The notes: generated by a model not told the origin, from the sequence alone. DNA of 64,000 bases from Selenomonas sp. oral taxon 920 (GCF_001717585.1 NZ_CP017042.1:1511001-1575000), one strand, 5' to 3'. Shown: positions 1-8,060, numbered from the stretch's first letter. A program made the numbers and translations.

Positions 1-2
1 CC

Positions 3-1175
3 GACGCGCGGCTCGCGCATAAGATCGAGATCGTCCGCCGTACACTCGCGGTCAACTGCCCTGACCCGCATGATGCCTTAGACGTATTGGCTAAGGTGGG
101 AGGGTTCGAGCTCGGCTGCATCGCAGGGCTGATTCTCGGTGCTGCTGCGCGGCGTATGCTCGTTGTCCTCGACGGTGCAAATACGACATCGGCAGCATTG
201 ATCGCACAATCCCTTGCACCAAGCTGCGTACACTACATCCTCGCGTCGCACTCCTCGCTGACGGAACACTCCCACCCACACGCGCTGCACCGCCTCGGGC
301 TAACGCCCATGCTGCGTCTCGACATCCGTCTGAGTGAGGCGGCGGGCTCGTCGATTGCGCTGCGCATGCTGGGACAGATGTTGGCAATATGGGAGGCAGT
401 GGATGCGTCTGTCGATCCGTCCCTTCCACCTCTCATAGCCCGCTCCCCCTTCCCTGCAGACGAGGCAGTCTGTCATAGCGCAATATCAGCTTCTCCTGCC
501 CCCCCCATCCAATCTATTATGGATGTCTGCCAGTACCGTCTCGACAACCTCGCCAAGCCCATTCACAGTCTCGGCTGTCTCGAACGAATTGCCGTACAGC
601 TTGCGGGCATAATGGGCTGTGAGCGTCCGCCTCTCAATGTACAGACAGCATTTCTCCTGATCACAGACGGCAAAGAACTCCCCGCCGATCTCACACGGAT
701 TCTCAGTGCACTGACGAAAGCGGCAAACATCCCTGTCCGTATTGTATCCCGTGATACGAACACAGACATATATGATATGGCGTACACCATTGCTCACAGG
801 TATCCGCTCCTCATCCTCGGCACATATGAAACAGAGGAGCGGCCCACCGTCTCACAAGCACTCGGTGCGGCACTGCACGGTGCGGCAGCGGGCGGCAGTC
901 TGATCCTCCCCGGTGACGGACAGACAGATCACATGGCACGCACGGCAGAAAAAAAATCCCCTGCTCTCTGCCCCTACATTCTTCACGTTCTGCCTGATCT
1001 GCTCACCATTGATACAGAGCTGACCGCAGGCATTGCGGGAATCCTCGGCACCGAGATCGTACGTGCCGCTCTCCATGTTGTGAACGATATGAAAACCTTC
1101 ACCGAGACCGGCGTTGCTGTCGCCATCGACGGCGCAGGGGCAGGACGGCAGATCCGCGAAACGGCAAAAAAATAA
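3..1175 (+). CDS. Tandem CobT-family phosphoribosyltransferase (partial, 5' end outside window)
   Basis: CobT-family enzymes transfer phosphoribose from nicotinate mononucleotide to the lower-ligand base of cobamides. The frame is already open at position 3, so the start lies upstream. The first part shows the CobT C-terminal half: DALDVLAKVGGFE, LILGAAARR, and RLSEAAGSS where CobT has RLGEGSGAA with its catalytic Glu. From about nt 510 a second CobT-like unit begins (LDNLAKPIHSLG resembling the KPPGSLGRLE start of CobT), runs through a shortened middle and ends with a CobT-like tail (RAALHVVNDMKTF). In this second unit the catalytic Glu position appears lost. A CobT pair with one degenerate partner recalls ArsAB of Sporomusa, which activates phenol and p-cresol, but there the units are separate proteins. 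CobT homology is fairly sure; the phenolic-base role is inference. Confidence 0.75.
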   Translation, partial: DARLAHKIEIVRRTLAVNCPDPHDALDVLAKVGGFELGCIAGLILGAAARRMLVVLDGANTTSAALIAQSLAPSCVHYILASHSSLTEHSHPHALHRLGLTPMLRLDIRLSEAAGSSIALRMLGQMLAIWEAVDASVDPSLPPLIARSPFPADEAVCHSAISASPAPPIQSIMDVCQYRLDNLAKPIHSLGCLERIAVQLAGIMGCERPPLNVQTAFLLITDGKELPADLTRILSALTKAANIPVRIVSRDTNTDIYDMAYTIAHRYPLLILGTYETEERPTVSQALGAALHGAAAGGSLILPGDGQTDHMARTAEKKSPALCPYILHVLPDLLTIDTELTAGIAGILGTEIVRAALHVVNDMKTFTETGVAVAIDGAGAGRQIRETAKK

Positions 1176-1199
1176 GGCAGGATCCTGCCTTATTTTTTT
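1164..1199. terminator. Bidirectional terminator between the CobT-like gene and the 1198-2118 gene
   Basis: A perfect 24-base palindrome at 1171-1194 (AATAAGGCAGGA and its complement) is flanked by an A run on the left and a T run on the right. It can end transcription from both converging genes. The stop codon of the minus-strand gene lies inside the T run. Confidence 0.85.
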
Positions 1200-2118
1200 A
1201 GAGCGCCACTTCAAGCTGTCCCCTCTTAAATACCTTGCCAATCGTACCGAACTGAAAGGTCGCCGTTTCCTTGACAATGAAGCGGCCATACGTGTTTCCC
1301 GCGCGATAGTTCGAGTTGAACGCCTCGCGCATGCCGCCCGCCATATGCATCTCCTCGCCGTAAACGAGAAATGGATTTGGCACAACGGCAAAGAGACCGT
1401 TGCCGAGCGGCATGCCCCAGAAATCGGCATCGCGTGTCGGCGTAACCGCGACGAATCGAGGTTCCAGTTCGGGACGACTAAGGCGCAGCTGCATATTCGT
1501 GCAGCGCATTCCCTGCACCTCGTAGAGCTTTATGAAATCGTCCTGTGCTTTCTTCTTCTGGAACATCGTCCCCACGACATTGTAAAGCGCATTGTAATCA
1601 TGCATATAGTCCGCTGCACGCTCGGCGGGTGTTCGCTCGCGCAGTTCGTGCACGGGAATCTGATCGAGCGCCGCCTCAGCGGTCTTTTTTCGCGCGGCTT
1701 CGTTTTGTTTAACGCGATCACTGGGTACAGGCTCTTTTCCGCCCGTTGCCCGCGCGTAGCTGCCCGCTGCACGCTCCATCGCATTCATCGGCTTGCCCTG
1801 CGGCCTCTCCGGCGCTTTCACGGGCGGAGCTGCATCCGATCCCGTATAGGCACGTGACAGATCGCGCTTCAGTTCCTCGTCGAGCAGGTCGCTCACGGAG
1901 GGAACGGCACGCTGTGCTGTGCTGTTTTCCTCTGCCGCAACGTCTTCGTCTTCCTGCTGCGGCACTTTGCGCCGCGGTGCTGCAGCTGCACGACGCTCGA
2001 CATCTTCCAGCTGTTCCGCCAGCTCGTCAATGCGACTCTGCTGACGCAGTACCATCTTTTCGAGAAGCGTGACCCGCTTCGCGAGCTCATGAAGCCGTGT
2101 CAGTTCGTCGGTTCCCAT
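1198..2118 (-). CDS. Hypothetical protein with N-terminal coiled coil
   Basis: I do not recognise this 306-residue protein. Residues 5-50 form a heptad-like coiled coil (LHELAKRVTLLEKMVL, then RIDELAEQLEDVERR). Residues 50-160 are low complexity and charged, rich in Ala, Pro, Glu and Lys. The last 140 residues look globular (DYMHDYNALYNVVGTMF, ELEPRFVAVTP, FWGMPLGNGLFAVVPNPFLVYG). There is no signal peptide or membrane segment, so it is probably cytoplasmic. It is the last gene of the run ispD-ispF-fabK on the minus strand, separated from fabK by a small hairpin. The ATG at 2118 has only a loosely placed purine-rich site upstream, so the start is uncertain. Confidence 0.7.
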   Translation of the reverse strand: MGTDELTRLHELAKRVTLLEKMVLRQQSRIDELAEQLEDVERRAAAAPRRKVPQQEDEDVAAEENSTAQRAVPSVSDLLDEELKRDLSRAYTGSDAAPPVKAPERPQGKPMNAMERAAGSYARATGGKEPVPSDRVKQNEAARKKTAEAALDQIPVHELRERTPAERAADYMHDYNALYNVVGTMFQKKKAQDDFIKLYEVQGMRCTNMQLRLSRPELEPRFVAVTPTRDADFWGMPLGNGLFAVVPNPFLVYGEEMHMAGGMREAFNSNYRAGNTYGRFIVKETATFQFGTIGKVFKRGQLEVAL

Positions 2119-2136
2119 TCCCCTGCATTCCCCCTG

Positions 2137-2164
2137 AAGGAAGCCGATCCATCAGCGCTTCCTT
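2137..2164. repeat. Small hairpin related to the TGATAAA/TTTATCA repeat family
   Basis: AAGGAAGC pairs with GCTTCCTT around a short centre containing ATCAGCGC. The outer arms match the ends of the larger repeats at 12421, 21618, 30179 and 58591. It lies between fabK and the downstream unknown gene and may weaken or end transcription, although no T run follows it on the minus strand. Confidence 0.4.
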
Positions 2165-3107
2165 AAACCTCAATCTTCGCCGCGTTTGCCAGCGTCTCAC
2201 GTGCCTCGCGCACAATGCGCTCCACAATGGTCTTGACCGGCTCAATCTCACGCAGAAGGGTCAGCGTCTCGCCCGCCTGCACCATTCCGTTGACGACATC
2301 ACCGTCCACGGCGGCGAGCTTGTTCGTCCCCGTTGCACGGTCGAGCAGTTCCTGCTTCGTCGCCTTACCCGAGAGCTCAAGCGCAACGAAATCCTCCGCA
2401 AACTTATTCTTGACACCGCGTACCGATCCGCCGATAGTGAACCCCGTGACAATCGTGTCCGTATCCACCGCCTCAATCAGCTTGGCCTTCATGTTGTCGT
2501 GCACAACGCACTCCTCGGCAACGAGGAAGCGCGTCCCCATCTGGATGCCCGCTGCTCCCATAAGAAGCGCCGCCGCAAGACCGCGTCCGTCGCCGAATCC
2601 GCCTGCCATAACGACGGGGAGCTTTACCTCGGGGATGACCTGCTCCATCAGCGGCAGAGTCGAGAGCACGCCGATGTGACCGCCGGCCTCCATACCCTCC
2701 ACAACGATCGCGTCTGCCCCCTTTTCCTCCACGCGCTTGGCGAGCTTCACGCTCGGCACAACGGGAATGACCTTTACCCCCGCCGCGTGAAGCTTCTCAA
2801 AGTACGGTACGGGATTGCCCGCGCCGAGCGTCACAAACGCCGGCTTTTCCGCACAGATCACATCCACAATCTCGTCCTTATTCGGAGCCATGAGCATAAC
2901 GTTGACGCCGAACGGCCGATCCGTCAGCGTACGGCAGCGGCGAATCTCGTCACGCGTGTACTCCGTCGTGCGTCCGCCCGTTGAGATGATGCCTGCACCG
3001 CCTGCATTGGAGACCGCCGAGGCAAGATTTGCCTCCGAGATCCACGCCATACCGCCCTGCAGAATAGGGACCTCGATCCCCAAGAGTTCCTTCAGCTGAT
3101 TTGCCAC
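2163..3107 (-). CDS. fabK: Enoyl-ACP reductase II (FabK-like) / nitronate monooxygenase family
   Basis: A 314-residue FMN-dependent TIM-barrel protein of the FabK/2-nitropropane dioxygenase family. FabK reduces enoyl-ACP with NAD(P)H in the last step of each fatty acid elongation cycle. The N-terminus ELLGIEVPILQGGMAWI, the EGMEAGGHIG segment carrying the family His, and the phosphate-binding run MAGGFGDGRGLAAA all fit FabK, and the length is typical. The start is GTG at 3107 behind a strong TAGGAGGT site. It follows ispF by 14 bases, so it is probably cotranscribed with the isoprenoid genes, not with a fab cluster. Nitronate monooxygenases share the fold, so the substrate is not certain. Confidence 0.8.
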   Translation of the reverse strand: MANQLKELLGIEVPILQGGMAWISEANLASAVSNAGGAGIISTGGRTTEYTRDEIRRCRTLTDRPFGVNVMLMAPNKDEIVDVICAEKPAFVTLGAGNPVPYFEKLHAAGVKVIPVVPSVKLAKRVEEKGADAIVVEGMEAGGHIGVLSTLPLMEQVIPEVKLPVVMAGGFGDGRGLAAALLMGAAGIQMGTRFLVAEECVVHDNMKAKLIEAVDTDTIVTGFTIGGSVRGVKNKFAEDFVALELSGKATKQELLDRATGTNKLAAVDGDVVNGMVQAGETLTLLREIEPVKTIVERIVREARETLANAAKIEV

Positions 3108-3121
3108 GTTATTACCTCCTA

Positions 3122-3598
3122 TTACACACGCTCTATGCCGGCAACGGCATAGGCAGACATCCCTTCTCCGCTGCCCGTAAATCCGAGCCGCTCTTCCGTT
3201 GTCGCCTTGACGTTGATATCACCAACAGATATCTCGATCATCCGTGCGATATTCTCACGCATCTCTTGAATATACGGCTGAAGCTTCGGTGCCTGCGCCA
3301 CGATGCTCGCATCCACATTGCCGATGGTATAGCCCTCCGCACGCACGAGACGCGCCGCCTCCGCGAGAAGCTTGCCGCTGTCCGCACCGCGAAAACGCTC
3401 ATCCGTATCAGGAAAATGCTTTCCAATATCACCAAGTGCCGCTGCGCCGAGCAGGGCGTCAGAAATGGCATGCAGGAGCACATCGGCATCCGAATGCCCA
3501 AGCAGTCCCTTTTCATACGGCACTTCCACACCGCCGAGAATGAGCTTTCGCCCTTCCACAAGCCGATGCACATCGTAGCCAATCCCGAACCGCGTCAT
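3122..3598 (-). CDS. ispF: 2-C-methyl-D-erythritol 2,4-cyclodiphosphate synthase
   Basis: IspF catalyses the fifth step of the MEP isoprenoid pathway, cyclising CDP-ME 2-phosphate to MEcPP with release of CMP. All family motifs are present: the Zn-binding [10 protein letters not shown] at residues 4-13, [21 protein letters not shown] with the second Zn His, FPDTDERF, and the C-terminal [18 protein letters not shown]. The 158-residue length is normal. The ATG overlaps the ispD stop (ATGA), indicating translational coupling. Confidence 0.96.
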   Translation of the reverse strand: MTRFGIGYDVHRLVEGRKLILGGVEVPYEKGLLGHSDADVLLHAISDALLGAAALGDIGKHFPDTDERFRGADSGKLLAEAARLVRAEGYTIGNVDASIVAQAPKLQPYIQEMRENIARMIEISVGDINVKATTEERLGFTGSGEGMSAYAVAGIERV

Positions 3599-4365
3599 TC
3601 TCCATCCCCCCTGCGCCGACGCACCACGCCGCCAAGGAGTCGCTTTGCCTCATGCACGGCGGTTTTCATCAGCTCGCCCGCCCCCATGTCGTTGCGCAGG
3701 ATCGCCTCCGCAACCACCATGTCCTCGGGCGTTGTCACCTTGATATTGCTGTACTCTCCCTTGACAATGTGTACGGGAACACCGATACGCTCCACAAGGC
3801 TCGCATCATCCGTCCCAAGAAAGCCATCCTCATCGGCGTGCCGATTCGCCTCAAGCAGAATTTCCTTGCGAAAGCCCTGCGGCGTCTGCACCTGCCAAAG
3901 CGTACGGCGCGGCGGTGTCGAGACAACCACGCCGTCCTCTGCGGCAATCTTGATCGTGTTCTTCTCCGGCACAGCGACAATTGCCGCCCCCTCCGCACGT
4001 ACGACGCGAATCAGCTCCTCGATCGTCTCACGCCGGATCAGCGGGCGCGCCGCGTCGTGCACAAGGATGATGTCCGCCTCCTCCGAGACAAGCGCAAGCC
4101 CGTTGCGTATGGAGTACTGCCGCTCCGTGCCGCCCTCGACCACACGCCACGGAGCGAGTCCCTTCACGCGGCTGAGGAGTCCGTGTACCGCGTCCACCTC
4201 ATCTGCACCGACGGCAACGATCAGCTCCCCCACCTCGGGCACTTTGGAAAACGTGAGCAGCGTCCGCAAAAGCATCGGCTTTCCGGCAAGCGTCAAAAAG
4301 ACCTTGTTCAGCCCCGCCTGCATCCGATGTGCCTGTCCCGCTGCGGGAAAAACCACACTAACCAT
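3595..4365 (-). CDS. ispD: 2-C-methyl-D-erythritol 4-phosphate cytidylyltransferase
   Basis: IspD forms CDP-ME from MEP and CTP, two steps before IspF. Nucleotidyltransferase motifs are visible: [12 protein letters not shown] near the N-terminus, [27 protein letters not shown], and [14 protein letters not shown] near the end. An upstream in-frame ATG at 4377 exists, but its codons contain GGAGG, which is correctly spaced for the ATG at 4365. That start gives [10 protein letters not shown], the usual family N-terminus, so I use it (256 residues). The gene sits between a PIN/TRAM membrane protein and ispF, the order seen at yacL-ispD-ispF loci of Firmicutes. Confidence 0.95.
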   Translation of the reverse strand: MVSVVFPAAGQAHRMQAGLNKVFLTLAGKPMLLRTLLTFSKVPEVGELIVAVGADEVDAVHGLLSRVKGLAPWRVVEGGTERQYSIRNGLALVSEEADIILVHDAARPLIRRETIEELIRVVRAEGAAIVAVPEKNTIKIAAEDGVVVSTPPRRTLWQVQTPQGFRKEILLEANRHADEDGFLGTDDASLVERIGVPVHIVKGEYSNIKVTTPEDMVVAEAILRNDMGAGELMKTAVHEAKRLLGGVVRRRRGDGE

Positions 4366-4381
4366 CCGATCCTCCATCCGT

Positions 4382-5530
4382 TCAACGCGTCAGCTTGGCA
4401 AAGATCATGCGTCCTGCTGCCGTCTGAAGCGCCGATGTCACCTCCACGGTCACGACCTCGTTCATGCAGCGGAATCCACCGTCCACAACAATCATTGTTC
4501 CGTCATCGAGATAGGCAAGCCCCTGTCCGTGCTCCTTGCCCGGGCGGACAATCTGCACTGTCATGAGATCACCGGGAATGGCGACCGGCTTCACCGCGTT
4601 CGAGAGCGCGTTGATGTTGAGCACAGGAACACCGCGCAGCTGCGCCACCTTGTTCAGGTTGAAATCATTCGTGATGATCTTGCCGCCGATCTCCTGTGCG
4701 AGCTGCAGCAGCTTCGAATCCACCTCAGTAATGTCCTCGAAATCCGCCTCGGTAACCTCTACCTTCATGCGCGATTCCTTGCGGATCTTCTGCAGAATGT
4801 CAAGACCACGGCGCCCGCGCACGCGCTTCAAGGAGTCCGGCGAATCCGCAATGTGCTGCAGCTCCTCGAGGACAAAGACCGGAATGAGAAGCGTCCCCTC
4901 CAGAAAGCCCGTCTCACAGATGTCCGCAATGCGCCCGTCGATGATAACGCTCGTATCGAGCAGCTTGTACTGCCGATCCTCCTGCGCGGTAGGCATTGGA
5001 TTCTGCGCAGGAACACGTGCCTCACGCATGCGCGACATATCGCGCAAAAACCGCGGGATAAAGTCAAATACAGCTGCGAGCTCCTCCTGTTTCCGCACCA
5101 TGATGTGAACGCCGAGATAGCCAAGCACAATACTGAACACGATGGGAATGTAATCGCCGACAATCGGGATCATAGAAAACGCATCGCCCAGAAGGCGCGC
5201 AATGATAAGTCCGATAAAAAGACCGATTGCCCCTGCGATCACATCGCGTGTCGGCATCTTGCCCAGCTGTCCCTCCACCCAAACGGAAAGTCGTCGGAGA
5301 CGCCCCGTAAAGAACGGCGCCAGCGGGTAACCGATGATGCCGCCGAGAATTGCGCCGAAGAGAATGCACAGAAGTCCTGCAAGCGAGAGTCCGAGCACAC
5401 CGAGTTCAACATGCCAATATGGTTCCGAGAAACAGCCGCTCACCGTCGGAATCATGAGTTCGAAGAGTGTTCCGCCCACAATCGCCATGATGAGCACAAT
5501 AAAAAAACGTAAGATGCGATCAAATAACAA
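4382..5530 (-). CDS. Membrane PIN/TRAM domain protein (YacL family)
   Basis: The N-terminal 110 residues hold about four hydrophobic segments (ILRFFIVLIMAIVGGTLF; LGLSLAGLLCILFGAILGG; others). A PIN nuclease-like domain follows (KLLDTSVIIDGRIADI, TLLIPVFVLEELQHIAD, SKLLQLAQEIGGKIITND), and a C-terminal TRAM RNA-binding domain (VRPGKEHGQGLAYLDDGTMI). The conserved PIN acidic residues are present, so it may be a membrane-tethered RNase. An ATG at 5548 is in frame, but the codons after it spell AAAGGAGGTGA, an ideal ribosome site for the TTG at 5530, which I take as the start (about 382 residues). It is first in the ispD-ispF run. Confidence 0.88.
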   Translation of the reverse strand: MLFDRILRFFIVLIMAIVGGTLFELMIPTVSGCFSEPYWHVELGVLGLSLAGLLCILFGAILGGIIGYPLAPFFTGRLRRLSVWVEGQLGKMPTRDVIAGAIGLFIGLIIARLLGDAFSMIPIVGDYIPIVFSIVLGYLGVHIMVRKQEELAAVFDFIPRFLRDMSRMREARVPAQNPMPTAQEDRQYKLLDTSVIIDGRIADICETGFLEGTLLIPVFVLEELQHIADSPDSLKRVRGRRGLDILQKIRKESRMKVEVTEADFEDITEVDSKLLQLAQEIGGKIITNDFNLNKVAQLRGVPVLNINALSNAVKPVAIPGDLMTVQIVRPGKEHGQGLAYLDDGTMIVVDGGFRCMNEVVTVEVTSALQTAAGRMIFAKLTR

Positions 5531-5658
5531 AGATTCACCTCCTTTCATATATTTATGGTCGAAAAAAGGAAACGTATCCCTTCCTTCTCAGCTTTGTTCA
5601 GTATAATAAAAAAAATTCGCATTGTCAAAACAGAGTGTGCGAAAAGTGAATTTTACTC

Positions 5659-5699
5659 TTGACATCTATATCTTTTTGACTATAATGATAATCGTGTTC
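5659..5699 (+). promoter_or_regulatory. Sigma-70 promoter with overlapping Fur box for exbB-exbD-tonB
   Basis: TTGACA at 5659-5664 and TATAAT at 5681-5686 are perfect consensus hexamers with a 16-base spacer. The 19 bases from 5681 match the Fur consensus (GATAATGATAATCATTATC) at 15 positions, including the uninterrupted core ATAATGATAATC. A repressor bound there would cover the -10 box. Iron-Fur control of the downstream TonB energising genes is an inference from this overlap. Confidence 0.75.
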
Positions 5700-5708
5700 A
5701 CTCTCTCT

Positions 5709-5876
5709 TTGTCATATATCCCCCATAGCCCTCTCGAACGCACGCACCGCAGGGCAGATGATCTGGATGGTTATGGGCAGCGCAGGCTGCTAAACCGTTC
5801 GTATCTGCAGCGGCGATCCTCCACCATTCATGTTGACGGGCGCATCTACCGCCTTGGTATGCGCATAATGTTCTAA
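5709..5876 (+). CDS. Possible HemP-like small hemin-uptake protein
   Basis: Between the Fur-box promoter and exbB lies a short open frame whose C-terminal residues (RRLLNRSYLQRRSS, then TIHVDGRIYRLGMRIMF) resemble HemP, a roughly 60-residue family that ends in 'I-x-H-x-G-x-x-YRLR' and is often Fur-controlled next to TonB or heme-uptake genes. The usual TRxGKLIL ending is shortened here. No start codon has a good ribosome site; TTG at 5709 or GTG at 5694 (almost at the predicted transcript start) are the options. It may be a decayed copy or non-coding leader. Low confidence. Confidence 0.35.
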   Translation: MSYIPHSPLERTHRRADDLDGYGQRRLLNRSYLQRRSSTIHVDGRIYRLGMRIMF

Positions 5877-5898
5877 TCTATACAAAGGAGTTCATCTT

Positions 5899-6519
5899 AT
5901 GTCAGGTTTTGAAAGCGCAGTCCACCTCTTTCACAGCGGAGGGCTGGTCATGTATCCCCTTTTGATTCTCTCGCTCATCACGATTGCGATTGCGGTGGAG
6001 CGGTTCTACTACTACCGTCTCAACCGCAAGGGTTCGCGCGTATTCTTCCACGGAGTCTATCACGCCGCCGTGCAGAAGGACTTTGACACAGTCGACAAGC
6101 TCTGCAAGGAATTCCCCTCCGCGATTGCCCGCATCATTGAAAGCGGTATGGAGAACGCATCCACGGAGACCTCGATGAAGAGCTCATTCTCCGACCGCAT
6201 GTCGATGGAGTCGATCAACTTCCGCCGTTATCTCGACTATCTGAGCGCGATCGTCACGATCGCTCCGCTGCTTGGACTTCTCGGTACGGTCACAGGCATG
6301 ATCCAGACATTCAGCGTGCTCGATGCGGGCGGCGGCGCAGCTGCGATTACGGGTGGTGTCGGTGAGGCACTTGTCGCTACTGCATCAGGTCTGTGCGTTG
6401 CGATCATTGCATTCTGTGTCTACACCTATTTCAGCCATCAGCTCGACACAATTGTGACAGATACGGAGCGTCTCTGTGCAACGATCGTCACGGCAAAGAA
6501 AGAAAGCTGGGATGCGTAA
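5899..6519 (+). CDS. exbB: ExbB/TolQ-family proton channel protein
   Basis: ExbB forms the pentameric inner-membrane channel that, with ExbD, uses proton flow to energise TonB. The 206-residue protein has an N-terminal membrane segment (GGLVMYPLLILSLITIAIAVE) followed by the family's ERFYYYR-like run. Two later segments form the conserved MotA/TolQ/ExbB core (YLSAIVTIAPLLGLLGTVTG and GVGEALVATASGLCVAIIAF). An AAAGGAG site precedes the ATG. The stop overlaps the exbD start (TAATG), so the pair is translationally coupled. The Fur-box promoter upstream suggests iron regulation. Confidence 0.93.
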   Translation: MSGFESAVHLFHSGGLVMYPLLILSLITIAIAVERFYYYRLNRKGSRVFFHGVYHAAVQKDFDTVDKLCKEFPSAIARIIESGMENASTETSMKSSFSDRMSMESINFRRYLDYLSAIVTIAPLLGLLGTVTGMIQTFSVLDAGGGAAAITGGVGEALVATASGLCVAIIAFCVYTYFSHQLDTIVTDTERLCATIVTAKKESWDA

Positions 6520-6926
6520 TGAATTTTAACAATCACCGCATGAAGAAAAAGCCGGAATTCATGATTATCCCGATGATCGACATCATCTTCTTCCTGCTTG
6601 TTTTCTTCATGATGAACAGTCTCCAGACGGTTGCGCAGAAGGCACTCGCTGTCCAGCTGCCGCAGGCGCAGAGTGCGACCGCTCCGGCACAGCTCCCGAT
6701 TATCATGACGATCGACGAGCAGGGGCATATCACGATTGACAACAATCCCGTGAGCATCACGGAGTCGGCGGCAATCATGAAGCGCCACATGGAGGAGAAC
6801 CCGAATGCAGCGGTCGTCCTGCAGGCGGACAAGCGCACGGCACACGGGCAGGTGGTTGCCGTGATGGATATGCTCAAAGGAGCGGGGGTAAAAAAGCTCT
6901 CGATAGCTGCAGAACAGAAGGGATAG
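6519..6926 (+). CDS. exbD: ExbD/TolR-family biopolymer transport protein
   Basis: ExbD partners ExbB in the energiser complex. It is 135 residues, as usual: a short cytoplasmic N-terminus, one membrane helix carrying the essential Asp (IIPMIDIIFFLLVFFMM), then a periplasmic domain (ADKRTAHGQVVAVMDMLKGAGV) typical of ExbD/TolR. The ATG overlaps the exbB stop, and tonB follows after four bases. Lack of tol-pal genes nearby and the presence of a TonB-like gene favour ExbD over TolR. Confidence 0.93.
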   Translation: MNFNNHRMKKKPEFMIIPMIDIIFFLLVFFMMNSLQTVAQKALAVQLPQAQSATAPAQLPIIMTIDEQGHITIDNNPVSITESAAIMKRHMEENPNAAVVLQADKRTAHGQVVAVMDMLKGAGVKKLSIAAEQKG

Positions 6927-6930
6927 ATAT

Positions 6931-7734
6931 ATGGAGCAACATCTCTCATGGAGAAAGGCCTATATCGTCTCTGCCGCCATCCACTTTGTAATTTTTCTTC
7001 TGCTCGCTGTCGGCCTTGCCGTAGTGGTTGCCGAAAAGGAGCAGCAAGTCTACGAGATCGATCTTCAAGCCTCTGATTTTAGTCAGGGCAGCGGACACGA
7101 GGGCGGCGGGAGTTCTTCCGAAAACCTCTTCCCTGAGCCGCTCAAGGCGGAGGAGGTCGCAAAACGCGTCGAGACGGTGCAGCAAACAATTCCACCCGTG
7201 ACGCCGACGGAGGCCGTCACACCGATACAAGATGCTGTCACCGTTCCGCAGGCAGCATCCTCGTCCACAACCTCAGATTCCTCCGCTCCGCCCTCTGCGA
7301 GCACGGGCTCGTCCTCGGGCAGCGGCGACGGCAGTGGAAGCGGTACAGGTGCAGGTGCAGGAACGGGCAGCGGCGACGGTACGGGTGACGGACGGGGCAC
7401 AGGTTCCGGCTCTGGTGCGGGTCAAGGCTCGGGCGACGGCAATGTCTCCGGAACGGGCAATGTTCCGTTTGATAAAGAAGGCTTCTGGGCAGCAGTCAAT
7501 GCAAACAAGGAGTACCCCTACATGGCGATGAAACGTCATCTCGAGGGAACAACGACGATTGTTACGACAATCAGCGCTTCGGGGGCGATTACGAGTGTAT
7601 CAGTCGCCTCCTCCTCAGGACACGGAATGCTCGATGACGCAGCAGTTGCAGCGGCATACGCTGTTGGCAGTTACCCGAATCCCACCGGCGCAACGGTATC
7701 GGTCACAACAAACGTGAATTTCAGTATTCGATAA
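6931..7734 (+). CDS. tonB: TonB-family energy transducer with glycine/serine-rich linker
   Basis: TonB carries energy from ExbBD across the periplasm to outer-membrane receptors. This 267-residue protein has an N-terminal membrane anchor (AAIHFVIFLLLAVGLAVVV), a long periplasmic linker, and a C-terminal TonB domain (ISASGAITSVSVASSSGHG, LDDAAVAAAYAVGSYPNP). The linker is unusual. After a short Pro-containing part, residues about 120-180 are nearly all Gly, Ser, Thr, Ala and Asp instead of the Pro-Lys/Pro-Glu repeats of proteobacterial TonB. This suits a flexible rather than rigid spacer. Third gene of the exbB-exbD-tonB operon, closed by the terminator at 7741. Confidence 0.88.
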   Translation: MEQHLSWRKAYIVSAAIHFVIFLLLAVGLAVVVAEKEQQVYEIDLQASDFSQGSGHEGGGSSSENLFPEPLKAEEVAKRVETVQQTIPPVTPTEAVTPIQDAVTVPQAASSSTTSDSSAPPSASTGSSSGSGDGSGSGTGAGAGTGSGDGTGDGRGTGSGSGAGQGSGDGNVSGTGNVPFDKEGFWAAVNANKEYPYMAMKRHLEGTTTIVTTISASGAITSVSVASSSGHGMLDDAAVAAAYAVGSYPNPTGATVSVTTNVNFSIR

Positions 7735-7740
7735 CACCCA

Positions 7741-7782
7741 ATCAAAAAGCTGTGATGGAAAATTCCATCACAGCTTTTTGAT
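7741..7782. terminator. Bidirectional terminator between tonB and zapA
   Basis: A perfect 20-base-pair stem (ATCAAAAAGCTGTGATGGAA and its complement) with a two-base loop separates two convergent genes. A and T runs lie within the stem on both sides. Confidence 0.88.
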
Positions 7783-7787
7783 TGCGA

Positions 7788-8045
7788 TTATTTTTCCTCA
7801 AGCAGCTGCACAAGCTCGTCATAGTCCCGCTGCAGCTGCTCGTAGTCGTCCACCATCTGCAGAACCGTGAGCGCAGCAATCCGCTGCACATCGAAGCTGC
7901 GCACCTTCTTCGACATCTCCTTGATCCGGCGGTCACTCTCTGCCGCCAGCCGCTTGAGCCGCTCGGGTTCATCCGTCTTGAGCTGATAGGTCTGTCCAAA
8001 CATCTCAATCACAACCCGCTGGGGCTGCTTTTTTTCTTCTGCCAT
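7788..8045 (-). CDS. zapA: Cell division protein ZapA
   Basis: ZapA binds FtsZ and bundles its protofilaments at the division ring. The protein is about 85 residues, with the family's N-terminal beta segment (VVIEMFGQTYQLKTDEPERL) and a long helix of heptads (VQRIAALTVLQMVDDYEQLQRDYDELVQLLEE). The upstream GTG at 8054 is in frame, but a GAGGCGG site is better placed for the ATG at 8045. It follows pheT by 15 bases; pheT-zapA linkage is common in Firmicutes. Confidence 0.9.
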   Translation of the reverse strand: MAEEKKQPQRVVIEMFGQTYQLKTDEPERLKRLAAESDRRIKEMSKKVRSFDVQRIAALTVLQMVDDYEQLQRDYDELVQLLEEK

Positions 8046-8060
8046 GGCTCTCACCGCCTC

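Noticed and set aside
3101-5512. Long open frame on the plus strand opposite ispF, ispD and the PIN/TRAM gene
   Set aside because: It is a G+C-driven shadow: its residues (many Arg, His, Ser) match no family, while the minus strand has three clear genes with ribosome sites.
5765-5800. 11-codon frame starting ATG-ATC-TGG in the exbB leader
   Set aside because: Short, no conservation evidence, and it overlaps the better HemP-like frame.
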